DNA from: CAZVRZ01 sp964629965
GTDB taxonomy: Bacteria > Chloroflexota > Anaerolineae > Anaerolineales > UBA4823
NCBI GenBank assembly: GCA_964629965.1
Contig: CAZVRZ010000033.1
Location: 1-39,831 of the forward strand
DNA length: 39,831 nt
Reading direction: 5' to 3'
Positions 32,975-39,831 of this stretch are shown piece after piece (within the stretch, counting starts at the first letter, position 1; each line of letters opens with the position of its first letter). The notes beneath the pieces were generated by a model. It worked only from the letters and a program-made list of their open reading frames with translations, searched no databases and was not told the DNA's origin. The translations under genes and the position numbers were made by a program.

Positions 32975-34123
32975 TCAGGGCTTGGTAAGAGGATTGAATA
33001 ACTTGTCGTGCTCTTCTACCGCAAAGCGATCGGTCATGCCGGCGATATAATCACATATTGTTCGCTGCAAACCACGCGTCGGGATAAAATCCTGCACATG
33101 CCGGGGCAGAATGGACGGCTCAAGACCGTAGGCCGAGAAAAGATCGCCAATGATTCGCTCAGCCTTAACCGCCATGCGCACCACACGATGATGCCGATAC
33201 AGGTTCTGATAAAGAAAATCCTTTAACTGCCGGTTACGCCGATGCATTTCATCGCTAACACCGATCGCATTGAAAGGTAGGCGTTGAATATCGTTGAGCG
33301 TCCGAACACTATTCTCGCGTAAACGTTGATCCGTAGCATGAACCAGGTCGGTTGCTTCCAGGTTGATCAACCGGCGAATGATACGGTGACGTGTCAACTC
33401 ATCCAGTTCAGATCCACGCCAACCAACTTCTTCCAACAGGATGCCCCATAGGGTGATTCCGCCCAGCATATTAGCAGTGATCATCTGTGACCGCAAACCA
33501 TCATCCAGGTCATGCGCCGTATAAGCCAGCTCATCGGCCGCATTCGCAATTTGCGCCTCTAATGGGCCGCGCAGTTCGGGATTGTAATCGCTGGCATCGG
33601 CAATGTCATACTCGGACTCGTGTTTGACAATCCCCTCCCGCACTTCCCAGGTCAGGTTGAGACCAGAGAAATTCGGATAACGATGCTCGAGCAGGGTGAC
33701 AATGCGCAGCGTCTGCTTGTTATGATCAAAACCGCCATGCTCTTTCATCAAGCACAACAGAGCTACTTCGCCAGAATGCCCAAAAGGAGGATGTCCCATG
33801 TCATGCGCCAGGCAAATGGCTTCGGTCAGGTCTTCATTTGCGCCCAGGGTGCGCGCCACAGTACGGCCAATCTGGGCTACTTCCAGGGTATGAGACAGGC
33901 GCGTGCGGTAATAATCACCTTCATAGTTAAAAAACACCTGGGTTTTATATTGCAAACGGCGGAAAGCTGTTGTGTGCAGGATCCGATCGCGGTCACGCTG
34001 AAATGCTGTGCGATATTCTGCTTCTTCTTCAGGATATAGCCGTCCCTTCGAATACATGGAACGTATAGCATAAGGAGACAACGATTGATCTTCAATTTGT
34101 TCTAAGCGGGTACGATCAAACAT
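32975..34123 (-). CDS. dgt: Deoxyguanosinetriphosphate triphosphohydrolase-like HD protein
   Basis: A 382-residue HD-domain enzyme of the dGTPase family, which removes triphosphate from dNTPs. Metal ligands are visible as His78 (RLSHTLEV) and His107-Asp108 (CLAHDMGHPPFGHSGE), with the later Asp in AYTAHDLDD. Family strings are RDRDRILHTTAFRRL and KTQVF. The length fits the shorter bacterial group, as opposed to the 505-residue E. coli Dgt. GAGAGAGA stands about 5 bases before the ATG. It has its own good promoter at the end of the isoprenoid operon. Confidence 0.92.
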   Translation of the reverse strand: MFDRTRLEQIEDQSLSPYAIRSMYSKGRLYPEEEAEYRTAFQRDRDRILHTTAFRRLQYKTQVFFNYEGDYYRTRLSHTLEVAQIGRTVARTLGANEDLTEAICLAHDMGHPPFGHSGEVALLCLMKEHGGFDHNKQTLRIVTLLEHRYPNFSGLNLTWEVREGIVKHESEYDIADASDYNPELRGPLEAQIANAADELAYTAHDLDDGLRSQMITANMLGGITLWGILLEEVGWRGSELDELTRHRIIRRLINLEATDLVHATDQRLRENSVRTLNDIQRLPFNAIGVSDEMHRRNRQLKDFLYQNLYRHHRVVRMAVKAERIIGDLFSAYGLEPSILPRHVQDFIPTRGLQRTICDYIAGMTDRFAVEEHDKLFNPLTKP

Positions 34124-34165
34124 TTTTCTCTCTCACAGATCGAGCGAATAAGGAAGGATAAAAAG

Positions 34166-34194
34166 AGTGTAATGCAGGTAAGGGTAGATGTCAA
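34166..34194 (-). promoter_or_regulatory. dgt promoter overlapping the end of the Nudix-IPK gene
   Basis: On the minus strand, a perfect TTGACA (34194-34189) overlaps the stop codon of the upstream gene. After a 17-base spacer comes TACACT (34171-34166). Transcription would start near 34159, leaving a leader of about 36 bases that carries the Shine-Dalgarno. Confidence 0.65.
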
Positions 34195-35558
34195 CGGTTG
34201 CGAATATATGTACCGCTTACCTTCCCCAGCAGAGCCTGGCGGATATTTCCAGGCATTGCACCCGAAAAGATCAGCGCTTCCAGGTCTGGTATTGCATCCA
34301 CCAGCGCCAGCATCTGCCACACCTTGCTCTCCATGCCGCCGGTCACATCCGTCGCTGCCGAGCCGCCCAAAGCACCAGCCGTATCAGTCAAGTTGAGAGG
34401 GGTTATCTCAGGTAGCAGATGTGTACAGGCCGGGAAATCTGCCCACACGCCCGCTTCCATTCCCGCCAGCAGAATACGATAGGGATGCAGTTGACCTGCC
34501 AGGGCCACAAACAGATCTTCAGTAGATAAGATAGTTCCTCCCCGCCGGGTGTCAAACACCACATCTCCATGGATCACGGGAAGCAACCCGGTAGCCAACG
34601 CCTGCCGGATCGGGCTACAATTCCACTCCAATACTCGCCCATCCTGCGCCATTAGAGCTGCGGATGGGGGCAAGGCGATAGCCGGCAAGCCCGCCTTCCA
34701 TAGCACATCCATTACCAGCGCATTAAGCGCGGCCGCTTCTCGCCAAACATCAACGAAACCTCGCCATTCCTGCGGAGTCGAGACGCCCTGCCGTGTGCCA
34801 TACCGACTCGCTGGAACATGCCCGAAGGAGCCCGACCCATGCCCCAGCACCCATTGTTGTCCAGGCAATTGCTGCCGCGCCATGGCTAATTCGCCGGCAA
34901 TTCGCTCCAGCACATCCAACCGAGCCGTGTGTGGTCGATTTTTATCCGTGATCAAAGAACCGCCCAATTTTAGAAAAGTGAGCGTCGGGTCAACCTTTCC
35001 TAACATCTGCTGTTTAGAAGCCTCTGGCAGCGGCGCATCGTGCGGGTGCACGCCGCGTAGACGGCAATCCAACTCCCATAAGGCCGTACGGTTGCCATCA
35101 TACTTGATCAGGCGATAGGCCTCCTGGAAAGGCAGCCAGCAATAAGCAGTGTGTTCGTGTGACAGGCGCAACTCCACATCTGAAACCAGCACGCCAAAGC
35201 AATACTGTGGCACCACATACAGATCTTGGCTCCAATGGGCCCGCCCGCTGAACTCGCTGACTGGAATGGGTTCGAGGGTCTGCAATAGAAGAAAAGGAGC
35301 TGTTGGGGCCAGGCCGGTCTCCTCCAAAGTTTCGCGTTGAGCGGCTTCAAGCGGAGTCTCATCACATCCATCGGGTTTCGTCTCCCCGCCGCCGGCAATA
35401 GCCTGCCAGAAGCTACCCGGCTGTTCTTTGCCAGAGTCTGCCAAATCGCCGCGATGTTCTGTATCGCAATCTCCCCGCCGTAGCAAGGCATATTCATAGC
35501 CGCCATCTGCTCGCGGGCGATAAAGATAAACCAATACCTGGAAAGGCAAGCGGGCCAT
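34191..35558 (-). CDS. Nudix hydrolase - isopentenyl phosphate kinase fusion
   Basis: A 455-residue two-domain protein. Residues about 1-165 form a Nudix domain whose box ends EAAQRETLEETGL (REx2EE at about 75-80). The box has extra residues (KPDGCD) before the first Glu compared with the standard Gx5E spacing. Residues about 193-455 are an amino-acid-kinase-fold isopentenyl phosphate kinase: LKLGGSLITDK at 196-206, GHGSGSFGH at 239-247 with the catalytic-type His247, LLPVIHGDV, and DVTGGMESK. IPK makes isopentenyl diphosphate from isopentenyl phosphate, the last step of the alternative mevalonate pathway. Some Nudix enzymes (plant Nudt1) do the reverse. The ATG at 35558 is preferred; a TTG at 35570 overlapping the mvk stop is possible. 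Third gene of the UbiA-mvk operon. Confidence 0.88.
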   Translation of the reverse strand: MARLPFQVLVYLYRPRADGGYEYALLRRGDCDTEHRGDLADSGKEQPGSFWQAIAGGGETKPDGCDETPLEAAQRETLEETGLAPTAPFLLLQTLEPIPVSEFSGRAHWSQDLYVVPQYCFGVLVSDVELRLSHEHTAYCWLPFQEAYRLIKYDGNRTALWELDCRLRGVHPHDAPLPEASKQQMLGKVDPTLTFLKLGGSLITDKNRPHTARLDVLERIAGELAMARQQLPGQQWVLGHGSGSFGHVPASRYGTRQGVSTPQEWRGFVDVWREAAALNALVMDVLWKAGLPAIALPPSAALMAQDGRVLEWNCSPIRQALATGLLPVIHGDVVFDTRRGGTILSTEDLFVALAGQLHPYRILLAGMEAGVWADFPACTHLLPEITPLNLTDTAGALGGSAATDVTGGMESKVWQMLALVDAIPDLEALIFSGAMPGNIRQALLGKVSGTYIRNR

Positions 35559-35566
35559 TACCCCTC

Positions 35567-36508
35567 TCAAGCGACCTGCGTGGTGATGGTGCGCACTGCG
35601 CCGGCGGCCAACAGCGCCTGGCTCACATGCTCGGCGTGCTCAGCCGAAACCAGGGCAATCATATTGCCGCCGCGCCCGCCGCCGGAAAGCTTGGCTCCCC
35701 AGGCCCCGGCTTTACGCGAGGCAGTGACCAGCGCATCCAATTCTGGGCAAGAAACGCCCATCTTGACCAAGACGCCATGGTTGGCATCCATCAACGGCCC
35801 AAGCAGTTCGACCGCACCGTTCTCAATCGCCTGGCGCGCCGATCCGGCCATGGCGCCAGCCGCATCAAACAATGCCTCGTAATGATCCTTGTGCTTCTGC
35901 CAGGCCTTACGCACATCCCCCACAGCGACGGCAGTCGGGCTGACAATGCCCGTATCACCAATCACGATGGTAAATTGTCTTGCCACCTGCAAACGTTCGA
36001 TCGGCTGCCCCTTGGTAAAATATACCGGCTGCTCGTAAGTAATGACCGTATTATCGATCCCCGAAGGCGTACCATGGTGTAGTTTCTCAACCTCATAAGC
36101 CAACGCGCAAACACGCTCAGCAGGCAAAGGATGTCCCAGAAAAGCCGACCAGGCCCGGATGATGGCTACCGAAACCGCCGCTCCCGAGCCAAGCCCTGCC
36201 GCCATCGGGATGGTGGAAGTGATGCGCAACGCGCAGGCCGGTATACGCTGGATATTCAATTCTTCAAGTGTCAAACGTAGAGCAGCCGCTAACGGATGGT
36301 CCGCCGGCAATTGAGCCGGTGTCGTTTCTAGGTCAATATCCGGCGCATAAATACTCATCTCGCCCGCTGCGGCGAAAGGACGAGCTTGCAGCATGGCCCG
36401 GGCGTGCACCTGCTGCACCGGCACGGCGATGGCGGGATGTCCATAAACAACCGCATGTTCTCCAAACAAGATGATCTTTCCGGGGGCAGTAGCAGCATAA
36501 GCCGGCAT
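35567..36508 (-). CDS. mvk: Mevalonate kinase
   Basis: A 313-residue GHMP-family kinase that phosphorylates mevalonate in isoprenoid synthesis. Motif 1 is APGKIILFGEHAVVYGHPAI near residue 8, the ATP loop is IPMAAGLGSGAAVS, then GTPSGIDN and the C-terminal KLSGGGRGGN. The length fits the archaeal and bacterial enzymes. The ATG at 36508 is chosen because GAGGA, overlapping the stop of the UbiA gene, lies 8 bases ahead; a TTG start at 36523 would leave no room for that site. It almost abuts the Nudix-IPK gene. HMG-CoA reductase and the decarboxylase of the pathway are outside the window. Confidence 0.94.
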   Translation of the reverse strand: MPAYAATAPGKIILFGEHAVVYGHPAIAVPVQQVHARAMLQARPFAAAGEMSIYAPDIDLETTPAQLPADHPLAAALRLTLEELNIQRIPACALRITSTIPMAAGLGSGAAVSVAIIRAWSAFLGHPLPAERVCALAYEVEKLHHGTPSGIDNTVITYEQPVYFTKGQPIERLQVARQFTIVIGDTGIVSPTAVAVGDVRKAWQKHKDHYEALFDAAGAMAGSARQAIENGAVELLGPLMDANHGVLVKMGVSCPELDALVTASRKAGAWGAKLSGGGRGGNMIALVSAEHAEHVSQALLAAGAVRTITTQVA

Positions 36509-36519
36509 TCTAACAATCC

Positions 36520-37398
36520 TCAAGAACCATAGAAAACAATCAAGATCGTCACTATAAATAACATGATGCAGATCTGTAAAGGACGGTCGGCAAATAATAC
36601 TTCTTCGGGCGCACCCCCGTCCTTCTTGACCTGGATCAAATACAAGTAACGAAAGATACCATAGATCAGAAAGGGAATCGTCAACATCATGACATGATTA
36701 TCGGGCAAGTTAGGCGCCGAAAAAGTATACAGGCTGTATGTGAAAATCGTCAGTGTCACCACAATCATCAACAACTGATCAAGGTAAGGTAGAGTATATC
36801 CTTGCAATACGCGGCGGTGCGAATTGGCATCAGCCTGTAAAAGCACCATCTCGGCGCGGCGTTTGCCCACCCCCAGGAATAAGGCCAGGAAAGTAGTAAA
36901 CAGGTATAGCCAGGGCGAAAAGCGCTCAACCGTGATCAATACTACCCCAGCCGCCACGCGCATCACATAAAAACTGGCCAAAGCCAGCACATCCACAATC
37001 GGGATATGTTTCAGCAGATTCGTGTAAAGTAAGTTGATCAGGAGATATAACACAACAAACAGGGCAAATGAAGGCGAAAGTAAGTAAGATAATGGAAATA
37101 TCACCAGGATCAAGACAATCACCGCCAGGCGCGCCACTCCTATGGGCAGCTTGCCTGAAGCCAACGGACGCAACCGTTTAACAGGGTGCTGCCGGTCAGC
37201 TTCCAGGTCTGCCAGATCGTTCATAATATAGATCGTACTGGACAGCATGCAGAACAACACAAAACCGGCCATGGTATGCAGCAGCGCCGGGATGTTGGTC
37301 AACTGGTGGTCAAAATATAGGGCCGCAAACAAAAAGCCATTCTTTGCCCATTGTTTGGGCCGCATCGTTTTGAGCAAAGCACGTAGGGTATTCAGCAT
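36520..37398 (-). CDS. UbiA-family prenyltransferase (polyprenyl-phosphate phosphoribosyltransferase-like)
   Basis: A 292-residue membrane enzyme with about eight hydrophobic segments. The prenyl-diphosphate motif is N60-D61-x2-D64-x3-D68 (NDLADLEADRQHP), followed by KRLRPLASG. The starting RPKQWAKN and the loop FLGVGKRRAEM resemble the subgroup of decaprenyl-phosphate phosphoribosyltransferases (Rv3806c-like) more than ubiquinone or heme-O synthases, but no DprE1/DprE2 partners are present. It is the first gene of an operon with mvk and Nudix-IPK, which supply its prenyl substrate. A near-consensus promoter places transcription initiation at its ATG. Confidence 0.87.
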   Translation of the reverse strand: MLNTLRALLKTMRPKQWAKNGFLFAALYFDHQLTNIPALLHTMAGFVLFCMLSSTIYIMNDLADLEADRQHPVKRLRPLASGKLPIGVARLAVIVLILVIFPLSYLLSPSFALFVVLYLLINLLYTNLLKHIPIVDVLALASFYVMRVAAGVVLITVERFSPWLYLFTTFLALFLGVGKRRAEMVLLQADANSHRRVLQGYTLPYLDQLLMIVVTLTIFTYSLYTFSAPNLPDNHVMMLTIPFLIYGIFRYLYLIQVKKDGGAPEEVLFADRPLQICIMLFIVTILIVFYGS

Positions 37399-37404
37399 GG
37401 CTCA

Positions 37405-37433
37405 ATGATAGTGGTATCTCTGTATTTCGTCAA
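37405..37433 (-). promoter_or_regulatory. Promoter of the UbiA-mvk-Nudix/IPK operon, predicted leaderless
   Basis: On the minus strand, TTGACG (37433-37428), a 17-base spacer, and TATCAT (37410-37405). Six bases separate the -10 from the ATG at 37398, so the first transcribed base should be the A of the start codon. No Shine-Dalgarno exists. Confidence 0.68.
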
Positions 37434-37442
37434 TAAGCATGC

Positions 37443-37448
37443 TAAAAT
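37443..37448 (+). promoter_or_regulatory. -10 element of tlyA, predicted leaderless
   Basis: TAAAAT is followed by 6 bases and then the tlyA ATG at 37455. The -35 position (37420-37425, CTGTAT) is poor. It overlaps the divergent UbiA promoter region, so the two may compete. Confidence 0.45.
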
Positions 37449-37454
37449 TAGAGT

Positions 37455-38279
37455 ATGTCTGCAAAAGAGCGGCTCGACGCCTTAATGGTAAAACGAAAAT
37501 TAGCCGGGGATTTTTCCCTGGCGCAACGCCTGGTGATGGCCGGGCAGGTGCGCGTCGCCGGACAGATGGTGCTCAAAGCATCCATGTTGGTTCCATCCCA
37601 GGCCGAAATCGTGGTCGAAAGCGGACCACGCTTTGCTTCTCGCGGCGGTGATAAATTGGAAGCCGCGCTACAGGCATTCCCCGTACGCATCCAGGATGCA
37701 GTGTGCGCGGATGTAGGCGCATCTACCGGGGGGTTCACCGACTGCCTGCTGCAGCACGGCGCATCCCGTGTCTACGCTATTGATGTCGGCCATGGCCTGC
37801 TGGATTGGAAGCTGCGTCAGAACCCGGCCGTGATCGTAATGGAAAAGACCAACGCCCGCGGCATTCAGCGCCTGCCCGAACCGGTACAGCTTGTCACCAT
37901 CGATGCCTCTTTTATATCACTCAAAGTACTGCTGCCAGTCGTCTCAAATTGGTTTGAGCCGCTCTCTGCCACCGCAGCGCCCGCCCAAGGGGTCGTAGCC
38001 CTGATCAAGCCACAATTCGAAGCCAGCCGTGCCGAGGTCAGCCGTGGCAAAGGTGTGATCCGTGATCCCCTGGTGCATCGTCGCGTGCTTCGAAACGTGT
38101 TAGCATTCGCCCAGGCTCAAGGCATGCGCGTTGGCGGGCTGCTGCGCTCGCCCCTGTTGGGTCCAAAGGGTAACACAGAGTTCCTGGTATGGCTGCATTG
38201 GAAAAGCGCGGCGGCAGCGGATGTAGAGACCTTGATAGCAGGAGTTGTCCCACCGGCAAATGTAGAAACACAGCCGTAA
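37455..38279 (+). CDS. tlyA: TlyA family rRNA (cytidine-2'-O)-methyltransferase / hemolysin-like
   Basis: A 274-residue protein. The N-terminal S4 RNA-binding domain (about 1-62; RLDALMVKRKL, AQRLVMAGQVRV) is followed by an FtsJ-like methyltransferase (about 63-250). The SAM loop is DVGASTGGFTDCLL at about 91-104. The Lys-Asp-Lys-Glu residues of 2'-O methyltransferases are plausibly in SRGGDK, TIDASFIS, LIKPQFE and the C-terminal NTEFLVWL. Mycobacterial TlyA methylates 16S and 23S rRNA and affects capreomycin sensitivity; the older name hemolysin is probably misleading. Start supported by the -10 seven bases upstream. Confidence 0.93.
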   Translation: MSAKERLDALMVKRKLAGDFSLAQRLVMAGQVRVAGQMVLKASMLVPSQAEIVVESGPRFASRGGDKLEAALQAFPVRIQDAVCADVGASTGGFTDCLLQHGASRVYAIDVGHGLLDWKLRQNPAVIVMEKTNARGIQRLPEPVQLVTIDASFISLKVLLPVVSNWFEPLSATAAPAQGVVALIKPQFEASRAEVSRGKGVIRDPLVHRRVLRNVLAFAQAQGMRVGGLLRSPLLGPKGNTEFLVWLHWKSAAAADVETLIAGVVPPANVETQP

Positions 38280-38294
38280 AGAAATGGACAAGCA

Positions 38295-39524
38295 ATGAAT
38301 AACAATAGAATAAAAAACCAGCATTTCCTCGGGATTGTAGTACTTTGGATCATTCTACTGGCAGGATGCAAAGCCGAGACCCTCTCGCCCACGGCCACCC
38401 TGGATACAAGCCCTGGACAGACACAAACGGCGCAGTCGATCGGTTTACAGAAAACCGTGCAGGCCGGCGAGGCTGCCGTAGCCCAGCTTACCGAACTGGC
38501 CAGGCCCACCATCACCCCCACCCTGGCGCCCACCCTGGCCCCCATTGCCACTCGTACCCGCGCTCCCAGCGCCACGCCCATATCGCCTGCTACCGCCACC
38601 GCTACCCTGCCGCCATCGCCCACACCCTTGCCTATCTCGCCTACGGCTTCCGCACGCTGCGACATCGCCGCTTTCGTGGCCGATCTTAGCGTCCCCGACA
38701 ACACAGCTTTTCGGCCCGGCGAGACCTTCACCAAGACCTGGCGCGTACGCAATAGCGGCTCTTGCGAGTGGACGGCTGGCTACGCCCTCATTTACTCCAG
38801 CGGCGAACAGATGGGCGGGCCCAACGAGATGATCCTACCAGCCGCAGTACCTTCAGGCGCCGCGATAGATATTTCCTTAAACCTCACTGCCCCTGCTGAA
38901 GCTGGAACATACGCCGGTTTTTGGGCGTTACGCAACGCTGCCGGTTCGCTCTTTGGCATGGGCGAGACAGCCAGTATGGCCTTCTGGGTGCAAATCCAGG
39001 TGATCGAAGGCACCTCCAATGTGCTGGGTATGGCCCGCAATTACTGCTTGGCCGAATGGCGCACAAATTCCACTTGGCCTATCGAATGCCCAACCATGTT
39101 TGGGCCGCAGATGGACGCCGGGCGAGGCGTAATTGCCCACGACGAAACACCGCGTCTGGAAAATGGTTCTATTGATAACGAGCGAGCATTGATCATGCAT
39201 CCACAAGCCACGGAAGGAGGCTTCATCACCGGTGAATACCCTATCTTGGAAATCCACCAGGGAGATCGCTTCAAAGCTGTGATCGGCTGTCTGTACGGCA
39301 ATGTGGATTGCAACGTGACTTTCGTTTTGAGCTACCGGATTGTGGGCCAATCATCCGTGGAGTTGGGACATTGGTCACAAATTTATGACGATCAAATTAC
39401 CATGGTGAACGAAAACCTCTCGGAACTGGCAGGAAAGCAAGTGAATTTGATCCTGACCGTGTTGTCCAACAACAGTGGTCAGGAAGACTGGGCCTTCTGG
39501 CTGGCGCCGCGCGTGGAGAGATAA
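38295..39524 (+). CDS. Lipoprotein with NBR1-like (four-tryptophan) Ig domain and unknown C-terminal domain
   Basis: A 409-residue predicted lipoprotein. The lipobox is LLAGC (Cys25). Thr/Pro-rich linkers follow at about 30-120. The NBR1-like domain (about 122-236) has all four expected tryptophans: W149 and W159 (WRVRNSGSCEW), W210 (GFWAL) and W231 (FWVQI). Cys122 and Cys157 could form a disulfide, as in the shorter homologue at 16613-17161. The C-terminal 170 residues are beta-rich, start with a Cys/Trp segment (YCLAEWRTNSTWPIECP) and are unrecognised. Only a weak ribosome site precedes the ATG. It starts 15 bases after tlyA and may be co-transcribed. Probably a surface glycan- or protein-binding lipoprotein. 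Confidence 0.82.
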   Translation: MNNNRIKNQHFLGIVVLWIILLAGCKAETLSPTATLDTSPGQTQTAQSIGLQKTVQAGEAAVAQLTELARPTITPTLAPTLAPIATRTRAPSATPISPATATATLPPSPTPLPISPTASARCDIAAFVADLSVPDNTAFRPGETFTKTWRVRNSGSCEWTAGYALIYSSGEQMGGPNEMILPAAVPSGAAIDISLNLTAPAEAGTYAGFWALRNAAGSLFGMGETASMAFWVQIQVIEGTSNVLGMARNYCLAEWRTNSTWPIECPTMFGPQMDAGRGVIAHDETPRLENGSIDNERALIMHPQATEGGFITGEYPILEIHQGDRFKAVIGCLYGNVDCNVTFVLSYRIVGQSSVELGHWSQIYDDQITMVNENLSELAGKQVNLILTVLSNNSGQEDWAFWLAPRVER

Positions 39525-39527
39525 AAC

Positions 39528-39570
39528 GTGGTAGAAATAAGTGACAAGGCAGCCTCATTTCCACCACTTT
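39528..39570 (+). terminator. Possible terminator between the lipoprotein and lepA
   Basis: GTGGTAGAAAT (39528-39538) pairs with ATTTCCACCAC (39557-39567), 11 bp with one mismatch and an 18-base loop, followed by only three T. The short T-run makes this a moderate candidate. Confidence 0.4.
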
Positions 39571-39585
39571 AGATTGAAAATCGGG

Positions 39586-39591
39586 TATACT
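39586..39591 (+). promoter_or_regulatory. -10 element of lepA (nearly leaderless)
   Basis: TATACT lies 11 bases before the lepA ATG at 39603, so the leader would be about 5 bases, too short for a Shine-Dalgarno. No clear -35. Confidence 0.4.
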
Positions 39592-39602
39592 ACAGCCCGA
39601 CT

Positions 39603-39831
39603 ATGGCAAGCAACATTCGTAATTTCTGTATTATCGCGCATATCGATCACGGCAAATCGACCCTGGCCGATCGTTTGCTCCAACTAACAGGCACCATCTC
39701 GGATCGTGAGATGACCGAGCAGGTGCTCGATTCGATGGACCTGGAACGCGAAAAGGGCGTTACGATCAAGGCTTCGGCCGTTCGCATGAGCTATACTGCC
39801 CAGGATGGGCAGATTTACGAACTGAATCTGA
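39603..39831 (+). CDS. lepA: Elongation factor 4 (LepA), 5' part only
   Basis: The first 76 residues of the translational GTPase LepA, cut off by the end of the window. The P-loop is AHIDHGKST at residues 12-20, then LADRLLQLTGT and the switch-1 region MDLEREKGVTIKAS. The string DSMDLERE followed by GVTIK distinguishes LepA from EF-G and IF-2. LepA acts on stalled or incorrectly translocated ribosomes and in 30S assembly. The predicted transcript start is about 5 bases upstream of the ATG. Confidence 0.94.
   Translation, partial: MASNIRNFCIIAHIDHGKSTLADRLLQLTGTISDREMTEQVLDSMDLEREKGVTIKASAVRMSYTAQDGQIYELNL

Overview
The window looks like a stretch of chromosome from a member of the Chloroflexota, most likely an Anaerolineae-type bacterium from a draft or metagenomic assembly. 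This is inferred from gene content, not from a marker-gene comparison. Pointers are lipoproteins with Thr/Pro-rich linkers and NBR1-like 'four-tryptophan' domains, a membrane Ser/Thr kinase with PA14/LamG ectodomains, mevalonate kinase next to an isopentenyl phosphate kinase, a topoisomerase I with an N-terminal zinc ribbon, and a DprA-TopA pair. There are two 10-N placeholder gaps, one inside the kinase gene and one inside recA. Both break the reading frame artificially. I found no tRNA, rRNA, CRISPR array, insertion sequence or prophage.

Layout. 1-371 is non-coding and AT-rich. 372-8491: an HtrA/DegP-type protease (+), converging on a very large Ser/Thr kinase (-) and a GH2 beta-galactosidase (-). 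8614-13504 (+): a tight four-gene corrinoid methyl-transfer operon with a MetH-activation-like protein, a RACo/RamA-like ATP-dependent Fe-S reactivase, a corrinoid protein and a non-pyrrolysine MttB-family methyltransferase. 13508-18184 (-): recA, an NBR1-domain lipoprotein overlapping it, a VKOR-type thiol oxidase, an MFS exporter and a GntR regulator fused to a PBP-like sensor. 18286-24716 (-): envelope genes (M23 lipoprotein, PD40 beta-propeller membrane protein, polysaccharide deacetylase), then a DUF1015 protein and a DegV protein. 24927-32324 (+): information-processing genes ffh, rpsP, khpA, rimM, dprA and topA, then a two-TM protein of unknown function. 32427-37398 (-): greA, a dGTPase, a Nudix-isopentenyl phosphate kinase fusion, mevalonate kinase and a UbiA-family prenyltransferase. 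37455 to the end (+): tlyA, a second NBR1-domain lipoprotein and the 5' end of lepA.

How the parts work together. The corrinoid operon can take methyl groups from an unknown quaternary amine onto cobalamin, and it carries two different kinds of reactivation protein. The UbiA/mvk/Nudix-IPK operon belongs to an isoprenoid pathway of the IPK-dependent mevalonate type. The recA promoter has a LexA-like box between its -35 and -10 elements. Several housekeeping genes (ffh, dprA, the UbiA gene, tlyA, the MetH-activation-like gene, nearly lepA) have a -10 element placed so that transcription should begin at, or within a few bases of, the start codon. This suggests leaderless mRNAs beside a second class of genes with strong Shine-Dalgarno sequences.

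Most noteworthy: the Nudix-IPK fusion, the corrinoid operon with two reactivation modules and its array of TGCCA half-sites, the leaderless-promoter pattern, the LexA-like recA promoter, and the assembly gaps that split two real genes.
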